Assembly (NCBI RefSeq): GCF_000004075.3
Contig: NC_026660.2
Span: 29,453,498 to 29,517,497 of the forward strand
DNA length: 64,000 nt
Direction of reading: 5' to 3'
Origin: Cucumis sativus
Taxonomy: Eukaryota > Streptophyta > Magnoliopsida > Cucurbitales > Cucurbitaceae
The position numbers and the translations under genes are program-made. The notes beneath the pieces are model-generated. The model ran no database searches. It was given only the letters and a program-made list of their open reading frames with translations, and had not been told where the DNA came from. The stretch's first letter is position 1. Each line of letters begins with the position of its first letter. Below are positions 1-11,220 of the stretch, one piece after another.

Positions 1-2032
1 AATTAACGTAGCACCTGTACCCTACGAGATGATGAATCCTCATCTTGAGTGAAGTTCAGAAGCTCTTCAACTTATCCGCTCTTAATTTTAATATTTAGCG
101 GTAAACTTTAGAGACCAAAGTTATATTATAAATTTATAACTATATTCCAATGAAAGCAATTTCTATGCATTAAAATTTCTGAGGGTTCTCTGAAAATGGT
201 CACTAGTTCTAAAAGGAAGGTCCTTTTAACCATTCATGTGTATTTCAATACTCTTCTCCATGTGTCGACTCAAAGAATATTAATATGAAGTTGAGAGAAG
301 ATGTCATTTAGAAACCTACTCTATTTTGATTACTAAACCCAAAATATTAAACTTGCAACCTGTAGTGAGCTTAGTAATTTAATATGAAAAGATTGATCAC
401 ATAAAGACATTTATATGTGTTTAGTGAATTGTTTGGAAATTATACAAAAAGTAGGAGAAAACTTCCCTGTGCAAATTATCTTCAAATTCTTTCTTTGTAT
501 GATAGAACTCATCCTTTGTCTTTCCAGTCTTCTTTGAACTGAGGTAGTTTTCTTTTCACCAATTGGATTGGGTAATAGTAAAATAAAGAGTTGTCTGTAG
601 AGTATTCAATTAGCTAGAAATATCGCGTTGCATTAGTTTTTTCCGTGTATAGTGTCGTTTTATAAGCTGTCTCAAGCTTCAAGCTGATGTTGGAAAGCTT
701 TATGTTACATGTCTGCCCATGGAGTTCTAGCGATTAGCTTGAAGGGCAAATGTGAGAAAACCCACTCGATTCACCACTGATAATGATGCTCTAACAAACT
801 TATTTAATCAACTCACCAACTACTACTAATGTAGTTTTTCCACCCAAGTTTATGTCCTATTTTTCTCCATCTTAACATCAATGAGCTTTTCCAGTATCTA
901 GTTTGAAAACCAGCTATTTTCTTCCTAAATCACTCAGTCACTGTGTTATTAGCTATCAAGAGGGGAGCATTAATTTGACAGTGTCCTTCAAATTCAAACT
1001 AAGCTTCTGATGTAATGCAAGGCAGAACTGTTATCATTCTATTGGCTAAAACACTTGGAAAATTTTACACAAATAGGTTGTAAGCCTTGTAGGTCATATA
1101 AATTTCATTGATGCCAAAGTTAACAATGCTTACAAGTTACACCAGGACCTCAAATCCAATCCATCGGGTAGAAGTCTTTCCTCTAGAACAAGCATTCAAA
1201 TAAGCAAAGAACTTGTAATAATTTGATTCTCCAAACGATGCCAAAATTTGATGAAATGATTATAGAGAAGCGTTTCTTTTTTTTATACATAAATTATTAT
1301 TATTATTCCAATTCCTACTTGAAAAACTTCTATAGAAAGCGTAGAGTTCTTTTTCTCCTGCTTCAAAGGGTGCAGCTGACCCTTGTGGTGCCATAGTGCA
1401 TCTTTTATATAGAGAAGCCACTGTAATCCCCTGTAACTACGCCTTAACAAACTTTGAGACGTATATTATAGTAATATCTACTCAGCCTCTAAGGGGAAGG
1501 AACTTTTGAAGTAGAGTTGATTGAATACTTCCAAATACTCTATCCAGGTATTGTCTTTCGCCTTTACAAACCTGGGCTTCATCATTGAAGAACAAGAGGG
1601 GGAGTTTTACCTTAAGTCATGTAGAGAGTGTTTGGGGCTAGTAGTGAAGTAGTGAGCTCAAAGGAGTCATGAAGTCTATGGAGTTGTGAACTTCTGAACC
1701 GGATGGTGTAAGTAGTTGATAAAATATAAAATTGATTATTATTCGTAGTCCACAAACTTCTTGGGCCAAACAAGGGATGGAGTTGACTGTTCCTACTTCT
1801 CAACTTCTTGGGCCAAACATTTCCATAGAAGCAATCAGTTTTAGTATGTCTAATTGTAGATGCTTAAGAAAGTATAATCTTCAAAGGGTTTGTTTGCATT
1901 GATTATCTAGGGAGACACTCAAATATCAGAATTAAAGTGGGTGCTTCATGTTTGAATGATAGTTTGTATACTGCAAGTGTTACTTTATGAATTATTCTTA
2001 AGACTGCATTTCTTCAATGCTGTAACTGACAG
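1..2032. other. DNA upstream of the first visible OPA3 exon; no exon recognised
   Basis: AT-rich sequence with no coding exon that I could recognise. OPA3-family proteins begin with a segment of about 40 residues (a short hydrophobic start followed by a basic stretch) that should lie just before the exon at 2033. I could not find it on the + strand here. This span is therefore either one long intron of the OPA3-like gene, with exon 1 left of the window, or partly the end of an unrelated neighbour. Confidence 0.4.
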
Positions 2033-3334
2033 ATGAACCATCGGATGTCAACACAAATGCAAAGACGCATATATAGTCATGCAACTGATGTAGAAATTCG
2101 CCCCCTGGATGAGGAGAAAGCGGTTCAGGCTGCTGTAGACCTGATTGGCGAGGTTTTTGTATTCACGGTAAATATTCATTTTCAAATTTGAATCACTTTA
2201 TTTTCTTTTGTTTACAATGTCTAAACTGAAACATACTATATACCATGTATGTGCTTTTGACCTTTCATAGCAAGTATTGATCAACTAAATATTCTACGGG
2301 TATTTAGTGTTATATCGGAAACTAAGGAGCTCATTTGTGAAGCATTGTGCATATTTATTTTATTATAAGAAAATGTTGGAAGTGTCACGCTTATTTGGGT
2401 TCATTTTTTCTTCTAAAGAATTATGCTTGATAATTTGCTCTTACATTCCAAATTGTCGGGAATACAATCCTTTGAAAAACCGATACAAAAGAAGAGGAGT
2501 GTATAGACATATTTGCTGTTTGAGAGTTAGACTTATAATTCCTGTTTTGGTCGCCTGTAAACTTCTCACCTCTTTATTTCATTGATAGTTCTTTCACGTT
2601 TTAATTTTTTGGAACTTTATAGGTAGCAGGAGCAGTAGTGATATTTGAGGTTCAAAGAAGTGCAAGGTCAGAAGCCAGAAAAGAAGAAGTACGCAGACAA
2701 GAAATTGAGGTAATGATATTTTCTTCATTGGCATAAGAGAACAAAACTCGTAAATCAAGTTTTGCTCTTTAGTAGTATGACTGTTTGAATTGCTTCATGA
2801 TAGCTCGATTGAGAATTGTTTCTAAGGAGATTGTGTTCTCACGGTTGATTAGTTTTTTTTTTTTAAATGTACAATATTATCTTCCATTTCAAAGCTTTAA
2901 TTTAAGATCAATAATTTCTACAAATCAACCTGTATGCAATAACATTATCTTTTACAAGTTCTTTGAATCGCAATTCTTAAAAATAGCTTTTAAACAAAAC
3001 TTCTTTGAACAGTTTTCAAACAAGCCTTTTAGGTTCAGACAGACCATGGTGATGGCAAGTCTGGCTGAAAATATGAACAAGCAGAAATAAGTTTGCTTCC
3101 CCACAGGATTGCTCTGTATAGTTTGTTGGGACTTACGAGAATTTATTTCAATGAACATCAATAACAAAATTCATGAAATTAAGAAGCTATATATATCTAT
3201 TACCACTTCCTAAAATATGAAGCTGAGAAAAATAGTGCAACACTCGTATCTTTTTCTATGCTTTGTGGAGGTCATTGAGACTTGCTATAACAAATTTGAT
3301 GATCATCAATAACAAAATTCATGAAATTAAGAAG

Positions 3335-3386
<52 letters not shown>

Positions 3387-4013
3387 GTTACTACTTATTG
3401 GAATCTAGAATATGAACCTGAGAAAAATAGTGCTATACTTGTTCTCTTTCTATTGTAACCACTTGAATGGAGGAGTTGAGGTGAGGTAAGGTTATGATGT
3501 AAGGGATATAAGAACTAATCCTTCGACCTTAAGAAATATTACTGTTGGAATGACCGATCAGGGGTTTGGCAACAAAGTGAACTTATTCCCATAAGGAATC
3601 AACTCCTGTATACCTCACCACTTCTAGCTCACCAATCCAATTGTGTAATTTTTTGGCCAATCAAACAGCAGCTCCTCTCAAGAAACAAACTTATGAATAT
3701 ATCTAAAAACTAATATTAAATTTCAGGTTTTTCGTCTTGTAATTTCGCTCTCATTTGGTTTATTATATTTAGAACTAAGGTCACAGATATTTGTCCAATC
3801 TATAGAACAAATCTTTTTTGATTAAGTTTGTCACATTTGGTTTATTATGTGTAGGCATTGAGGCAAAGAGACGAAAGCTTAGTAGCAGAAATGGAACTCT
3901 TGAAGCATAAACTTGTAGAATTGGAACAAGCAGCTAAAGGACGAGGTCTTGGTGGTATTTTGAACTTCAAACATGCTAATTCAGAAAGTGGGAATTCAGC
4001 AAAGCCCGCTTGA
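2033..4013 (+). CDS. OPA3-like protein, 3' exons (5' end missing)
   Basis: Three exons, 2033..2167, 2623..2709 and 3855..4013, all with AG/GT borders and one open frame, give 126 residues ending in TGA. The translation follows the C-terminal two thirds of the OPA3 (optic atrophy 3) family: NHRMSTQMQRRIY, then ATDVEIRPLDEEKAV, then a hydrophobic stretch VFTVAGAVVIFEVQRSARSE, then a charged coiled coil (RKEEVRRQEIEALRQRDE) and GRGLGGILNFK near the end. OPA3 proteins are small membrane-associated proteins placed at mitochondria in animals; the plant role is poorly known. The ATG at 2033 abuts the splice acceptor and lies inside the conserved region, so it is probably not the start; family members carry about 40 more residues upstream. 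VOZ1 follows on the same strand 2.6 kb downstream. Confidence 0.85.
3120..3455. repeat. Intronic direct duplication (about 148 bp spacing) with an (AT)n microsatellite in one copy
   Basis: In the last intron of the OPA3-like gene, the stretch from about 3157 (ATCAATAACAAAATTCATGA) recurs at about 3304, and both copies continue into GAAGCTATATAT and then GAGAAAAATAGTG. Copy 1 spans roughly 3130..3260 and copy 2 roughly 3278..3455. In copy 1 the TA stretch is about five repeats; in copy 2 it is an uninterrupted run at 3336..3384 (49 bases). Confidence 0.85.
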
Positions 4014-5842
4014 TCATGTTGCCAGTTTGTCCACTAAAGGATGTGATTTCATCAACTTGCTTTTGAAAAATGAAGGTGTATTCTCCTAATTCTTTTGAGA
4101 TCACACCATTTTTGAACCCATTGATTTTGATATTAGTTGTTTTTTATATCTGTACATGAACATTATTCGAATAAAATTCTTCCTGTCCCCCTGCGATAAT
4201 GGGGTATAACACTGTTCAAAGTATCTAGTAAATGAACGAAACTTCGGCTATTATATAATTTGATTAACGACTCTAAACTCTGCCTTCCCTCATAAGCTAA
4301 CCCAACTTTCCATGAAAATATCCTTTTTCTTCACTTTTGCTAGAGAAGTGCTTCAATATTACTACTCTTCTTTTAAGTGTTTTCTTGTTGGTCTTAAAAA
4401 GTGTATTAATGAATTCTGTAGTGATTAGCATTACTTTTTTTTTTTTGTCTTTTCGATGGGAAAGATAAATTTTGAACATATCACACTTTATTGACTATAG
4501 TGACATATTGTGAACTGATTTTATCACATAATTCTTGTCCATTAGTTATTATTCCTTGAAAAAAGTAGTCATTATTAACACAAAGAACCATGTGGATCTT
4601 TACTTTTCAAATTTTGATTGGCTACTTCTCTGTGTAGCTCTACTCTTGATAAAGACCCGTTGACTTCAATTTCAAGACTCATGCATCCCACCACCTGTTT
4701 GGTATAAATTTTTGCACCATTTTCTCAGTTCAAACAAAACCTTCCCACCTTTTTATGTTTTGATTAACATATACTTTTTTTTTTTTAATTTTTAAATTCT
4801 AATAATATCGATATCTTAAACATGAAAGGCAAGCGAAAGATTCTAACATTTCACGTTAAAAGTATTTCATACATGTAGAGATGAAGATTCAACTCTACTG
4901 ACTTCTTAATTTTTTTGACTATAGGTTTCTCGAAAATACGGTATGAATAATAAATGTAATGGAGAGATGAAATAGTGTTTTGAAAGGACAAGTATGGTGT
5001 AGAGATAACATGGGAATCTAAGAGATAGGAATAGGATAGTGGAAATGTCCTTTATTCCTTTCTTCTTCTATTTATCTCAACCCATCATTTTTCTTGGTAG
5101 AAAATGTTTAGCCTTTTTCTTTTGGAGATTTTATCACTTTTTTAGCCTTTCTTTTAGATGAACTGTTTTTCTAATCTCCATCAAAACTCTGCATCTTTTT
5201 TAGTATGATTTTGTTATTTCAATAATGACGTTTTACACTGACACTCATACAGGCATAGGAGAAATTTAGGAGCTGTTTCAAAGAAGTTTTTTAATAAATA
5301 AGTTCTCAAGGTTTATTTTTCATAATCAATATTCTAAATTGAAGAATAGTATTATACATAACAATGTTTTGCTAATTTCATATATAAGTGTATCAAAGTA
5401 CAAAAGATTAAAAAGAAAAAAAAGGTGTAAAAAGGTACATGGAAAAAAATGAAGATATTTTGAGCTATAATTTAAACATATGTTTTTTTTTGTTTTGTTT
5501 TGTATTCTGAAATATACCCTTGTATTTCTATTTCTATGTAATTGAGAAATTAAGAGAAAAGGGTCTCTAAAATTTGGAAAGCTAGAAAGAAAGAGAAACA
5601 ATATTCTGTTAGTAATAAATTGGATTCCACATGGGAAAGTTAGATTGTAATATTTCCAAGAACCAATGAAATTGATAACTGAAATGGATGCTTAAGACTT
5701 AATAGAGAATCTCTCCTCCCCAAAGAAAGTCTTAATTGAGAAATTAATCTTAATGAATTAATATTAACAAGTAAATGAGAGTAAAAAAGTGTCATTAATA
5801 TATATTTTATGGAATTTAAAATTTGTAATTTTGTTGGTGAGA
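4014..5842. other. Intergenic, OPA3 3' flank to VOZ1 promoter
   Basis: Contains the presumed 3' UTR of the OPA3-like gene (to about 4.2 kb) and then AT-rich DNA with short A/T runs. Open frames here are short and low-complexity, with no recognisable domain. No RNA gene seen. Confidence 0.5.
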
Positions 5843-5850
5843 TATATAAG
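5843..5850 (+). promoter_or_regulatory. Candidate TATA box for VOZ1
   Basis: TATATAAG about 810 bp before the VOZ1 start codon. A start site near 5875 would give a leader of about 780 bases. CT-rich stretches and donor-like GTAATT (near 6191) followed by acceptor-like sites before 6640 suggest a leader intron. This is inference from sequence only. Confidence 0.35.
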
Positions 5851-5874
5851 AAGGCGGTGGGAAAGAAGACGAAA

Positions 5875-6656
5875 AATGCTTATAGAGCTCTCAAAAGCAA
5901 AAATCATCCGTAACTGTTAACTCCCACCTACAAAATTAAGGAATTTAAAGAGAAGAAAATTGGAATGAAAATTTGAGGCATCAAAGGAATTGAACTGTTG
6001 AAGTGAAGAGCATCTGCTTTTCGATCAGTCCCTTCATCGCGAATATTTCACTTTTCATTTTTCTTGTTTCTTTTCTCTTGTTCTAACAGGTGTCCTTCCA
6101 CTTTCTTGCTCCATATTGTTGGAGGTTCAAGCCCTGTTCAGAATTAGGGCTTGCCATTCATCTGCTACCAATTTTGCTGCGAGTTCCTCGGTAATTTTAT
6201 GTTGAGCTTTATTGGTTTTGATCTGATATGAAATTTGTTTTTTTGTTTTTTGTTTTTCGTTTCTTCTAGTTCTTTTTCTTTGTGCCCATTAGTTTAATTT
6301 AGCCCCACAGAGGGAAATTTAGTCTCTTGATGCTCGTACTCATGTGGGATCTGCTTGATTTCGATTGTTTGTGAAGTTGATCTCTGCTTGAGCTAGCTGA
6401 ATCGAAGTTGCTTCAAGAGGATTTTATCTTTGAAGGCGATTTGCCCATTAGTATGATTTTGTTTAAATTTTTTTAATGGGTTTGTGCAAAGGACATTTGT
6501 TTATAGTTCTTACCGCTACTATCGCTTCTCCTTTGGTGGACCAGTTGGTTTGTTTTGCTGCCTCTCTGCTTAAATGGATAATTTTCATGTCTGTTATCTA
6601 ACATGCACTTCTTTGGGTGGACTCCTAGGGGCTAGGAGAAAAGTTAGAGTTCTGCA
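5875..6656 (+). other. Probable VOZ1 5' leader, likely containing an intron
   Basis: T/C-rich, with exon-like sequence (about 5990..6190) followed by TTTTTGTTTT-rich intron-like DNA. An upstream ATG at 6574 opens a 60-codon frame that overlaps the VOZ1 start at 6657 in another frame. An acceptor-like CTCCTAG at about 6623..6629 could remove that ATG by splicing. Confidence 0.4.
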
Positions 6657-9150
6657 ATGGGAAAACATTCGAAGACCAGTTGCAAGTCGGCCTCCCACAA
6701 GCTATTTAAGGATAAGGCAAAGAACCGGGTTGATGATCTACAAAGTATATTTGTAGATTTGCAGTATGCAAGGAAAGAGAGCCGCACAGTTGATGTGACG
6801 GTTCTCGAGGAACAAGTCCATCAGATGCTTCGCGAGTGGAAAGCTGAGCTGAACGAGCCTTCTCCAGCATCCTCTTTGCAACAAGTAGGCCTTTTCAGTG
6901 CTTAAGAGTTAAGATGAAGAGTATCAATAAATATGATAATCTGCATAGTTTATTATGTTGTATTGAGGATGACAGCTAGCATGGTTGAATTTAAGTGATG
7001 AATTACGATAGCTTCAATGAAAAGGCATGGATTTTTGGATAATGATTTTTAATGTATGTTTGACTTAGGGTGGAAGTCTTGGGTCATTTTCATCGGACAT
7101 TTGTCGATTGTTACAACTTTGCGAGGAGGATGATGATGCGTCTAGTCCATTAGCTGCTCCTAAGCCTGAACCTAATGAACAAAATTTGCAGGTTGGAGAT
7201 ACTATGGCACTTCAAGAGGTGGGATGCCCTTTTATGTTCATATTATGTACAGATGTTACATTTTGTCGCAGTTCATCTTTTCTCCTCTTTCCTTTGTAAC
7301 TGTGGCCCTTGATAGTTGTTGTATGTGATGGAGTATGTTCAAACAAAAGAGGAAAGCTCTGATTTGTTAGAACTTCCAATGATGTTTTTTTGTTGATTCT
7401 GCCTTTTACAGAAGACACTGAGAAAAAATAACTGCAAACAGAGATGCAGGATTTGAAAATGAATCTATCACTTGGCCAAAATCAGATTTTAACTTCCAAT
7501 TAGATTGGATATGGGAATGATAGCAAAAAAGTGAACTCCCTTATTTGCATCTAGGCCCTTGTTATGCAGTCACGGCATGCATGTGAATTATGATAGTTGG
7601 TGAAATTACAAATTTTGCTTCCAGCACGACATTTGCCTGACCATCCCTTTCTCTAACACAGATGAACATTGGGATACAAGCATGGAGTTATTGATACATG
7701 CCCTTCATGGGATTTTCTATCTCTTGCCCCATGACCCGGACTTTGACCATGCAATGTGTTTAAACTCTAAAAGTTGCATGAATATGAATTTTATTGGGGA
7801 AGTTGGTTCCTTCCCTGCTGGTCTAGTTTGTTGTGCCTTTATTTTGACAAAATATGCCTCATAAATTTGTGAATCTACTGTCTTTCATACATTTTATTAT
7901 AGGTTCTTAGTATCACTATTAACCTACTTCAGGGATTTAATGTGAATCGTGTACACCAAGAACAAGGCTTCCCTCTAGTGGATCAACGCAAGAACTCCCC
8001 TTCAGGGGTTCATGGTATGGCTATGAATAACTTGGAAGGACCTGCACATTTGGAGTGTCATCAGTTTGATTTGCATCAGGGCATTGAGCACAACTTTTAC
8101 TCTATCCTTAATGGTAGAGGATTGTGTGGGGAGGGTGCAATTCCTCATGTTTCTAGCTACTGTCCCAGCATTTGCCCTCCACCTGCTGCTTTTTTAGGCC
8201 CAAAATGTGCACTTTGGGATTGCCCACGACCTGCCCAAGGGATGGATTGGTGTGAGGACTACTGTAGCAGCTTCCATGCTGCCTTAGCATTGAATGAAGG
8301 CCCTCCTGGAATGGGTCCAGTTTTACGACCTGGTGGAATTGGTCTGAAGGATGGTTTGCTTTTTGCTGCTCTTAGTGCAAAGGCACAAGGGAAAGATGTT
8401 GGTATCCCTGAATGTGAAGGAGCTGCCACCGCGAAATCCCCATGGAATGCTCCTGGTAAATTCTTGCATCTCCTATATGTTTGAAATAATAGGAAGTGCA
8501 CATACTATAAATCATAGTTGAAATTGGTTGTATTCAATTCCCATCCAAAATATGATCGGTCAATTTAATTTTACCCAACATCTTTTTCTTATATTGCAGA
8601 GCTTTTTGATCTGTCAATACTGGAGGGTGAAATGATTAGGGAGTGGCTTTTCTTTGATAAGCCTCGTAGAGCATTTGAGAGTGGGAATAGAAAGCAGAGG
8701 TCACTGCCTGATTACAGTGGACGTGGTTGGCATGAGTCAAGAAAGCAAGTAATGAATGAGTTTGGAGGGCTGAAAAGATCTTATTACATGGATCCTCAGC
8801 CATTGAACCACTTTGAGTGGCATCTTTATGAATATGAAATTAACAAGTACGACGCCTGCGCTTTGTATAGATTGGAGCTGAAACTTGTTGATGGGAAAAA
8901 AGGTTCTAAGGCAAAGGTATCTAATGATTCAGTTGCTGATTTACAGAGGCAAATGGGGAGACTGACTGCTGAATTTCCTGATAATAAACGCTTTGTTAAG
9001 GGGAGGACCAGGATTAACACAAAAGTTGGTCTTGGAAATGTTTACCCCTCAGGAAATAGAGTCATGCCGCCCAGTGGAACATATGACTATATGCTTCATG
9101 CACAATATGACTACCTTGTGGAGAATTTGAGTGAATATTACCTTACATAG
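6657..9150 (+). CDS. VOZ1: VOZ transcription factor (Vascular plant One-Zinc-finger), VOZ1 type
   Basis: Four exons, 6657..6884, 7069..7218, 7933..8455 and 8600..9150, give 483 residues, close to Arabidopsis VOZ1. VOZ proteins are NAC-related transcription factors of land plants that bind a palindromic GCGT/ACGC-type site as dimers and act in flowering and stress responses. The N-terminal domain ([17 protein letters not shown], about residues 10-30, then [16 protein letters not shown]) and the DNA-binding VOZ domain (about 200-420) are both present. The zinc-finger region is intact at C218, C223, C233, C237 and H241 (CALWDC, then [10 protein letters not shown]). The start ATG matches the family start (MGKHSK). 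One oddity: residue 384 is Tyr in [12 protein letters not shown], where the homologues I remember have Cys. The C-terminus [14 protein letters not shown] is family-typical. Confidence 0.96.
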
Positions 9151-11220
9151 TTAAGAAGCTCAGTTGTCGAATGAATTGCATACTCCCATGGTTTCCATCG
9201 GAATATGATGGGATCGAGTTTACGGTTCATTCTTTCATAATTCGGTTTTTCTTTTTGGCCTCAAATAACATAAATAACTTCTTTTTTTCTTTTTTCTTTT
9301 TTCTCTCATGGTATACTATCTGATACTTATCTTATGGGAGCTGCGATGATTACACCCTCATATGGAGCTTCTAACTTCTGGAAATGGTAAGGCTGGTTGT
9401 TTCCCTAATATTTTGGGTTACAATTTGCATTTGGTAGATTCTAGAGGGAGATTAGTCACCTGAAACTCAGCTGAAGCCTTAGTATTGATGTATATTTGTT
9501 TCCGCTGGTGTTGCAAACTCCAATAATGGTTTAGTGATATGTAATCCGCTTACATTATGTTATGTTATGTGGCGGGTAATACTAGTTTTTATTTTATTCC
9601 CTGTCAATTGTCAACATACACATCTTGAGTAATCTTTTCGGTCATCTCTCAAGATATTGAAATGTATATTGCTCGAAGGTTACGACTTGTTAACCATTAT
9701 CAGAAATGTAGATTTACTGAAATATTTCTTGTTGAATCTTCCTCTATTATCCTGGCTTTGATACTTTGAATGCAAGTGGATTGAAATTATTGAAGAACAA
9801 GGGGAGAGAATATTTGTAGGTTTCATTTGCAAATAGGCCAATCTATCTTTAGTTGTCTGATGCTCTCTCTGGACCCAGCTGTCTTTGGTATCCATTGTGA
9901 TGATGCTTTCACTGAAAATCAGATGTAACAATCTCTCCCATTACTGGAGAATTTCTTGCATTGAATTTAATTCTTGAGACTGAAGCAATACAAGCTTCTC
10001 TCTCTCTCTCTCTTTCTCTCTCTTATTCTCTTCTGTTTGGGAAGAATTCACGATGTCCAACCATCCTTTCAAAAGAAAAAATATCTGCCACCATATAAAG
10101 TCTTCACTTCAATTTGCTGACTACAATGTTTGTGAATAAGTTCTATGGCTGTTCAGCTTGTGTTTATGGACCTTAAAGATGAAAGATTTAGCTCTCTACT
10201 TCCCCCATTGTGTAGTGGTCTAGTGTTCTAAAAGAGGTTATGAAGTATCAATCTGCAAATGTAGATAACATGAGTTGCATTAGAAATCATTTGCAGCTAC
10301 ACAAGTAAGATTACTCGTCAATTTGGCTGTTCGCTGGCCAATCATTGTGTTGCCTTTTAACAATTGCAGGTGAACCATCTAATTTTACTCATATCTCATC
10401 TACCAAATTAGCTGAATTTGGATTGACAACCATTTTTAGGGTTATTACTCTCTCTCTATATACACACACACACACATATATATATTGTGAAAGATGCAAA
10501 ATCAAAGCTAATCAACCATCCCAGTAAACCCTATATAATGTTGCTTTGGTGGAAAGGGAATGGTTTTCCGAGAGAGAATCCATGAGGGAAAAGAGCTGTA
10601 GCACTTCTGATAGAATCTTATTTCTGGAAGGCAATGGCGTATAAAATACTTTTAGTAGTTTATAATACAATATTCAAAACAAAGTTGTACCCCAGAGAAT
10701 TTCATAAGTTGAGAACTTAAAAAACCAATTATAAAATGAATTTTGTGATTATTTAAGGGCATTATTGATAACAAAACGACATTCATTTAAGTACTTGTAA
10801 AGCTTTTCAACCTATGACATGGTCTTGAGATCGCCGTGACTTGAAAATCGTGGCTGTTATGGATTATCACTGAAAATAGAGAAATAGAACAGATAATATA
10901 GTGGAGCTGAGACAGTAGTAATATGAATCTCCTCCAAGCAATATGCACAAATGCATGCTAAATCAATATAAACGGTTCCTCGTAGCATTTATATTACAAA
11001 ACATGAAAGCTAACTTGAACATCATTAATACAAAATTTCCTATGCTATTCTATGACTCCAACAGCATGAAGGAGAATTATGCAAAATGCACGGGAAGACG
11101 ATTCCATTGGGGAGACGAGAAGCCTATAGAACTAACCAGATCTGTACTAGTATCTAAATATCCAATTTCACTCTAAGGATGGCGTTTCTATAAATTGAGC
11201 CTGCTGCGAACTCAGGGTAT
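9151..11220. other. Convergent intergenic region between VOZ1 and the plastid protein gene
   Basis: Holds the 3' UTRs of two convergent genes. It carries a (CT)n tract at about 9995..10023 and a (CA)n/(TA)n patch at about 10463..10487. Short open frames here have no recognisable domain. Confidence 0.5.

Noticed and set aside
8259-8501. Open frame antisense to VOZ1 exon 3
   Set aside because: It is the reverse strand of a strongly conserved coding exon, hence a shadow.
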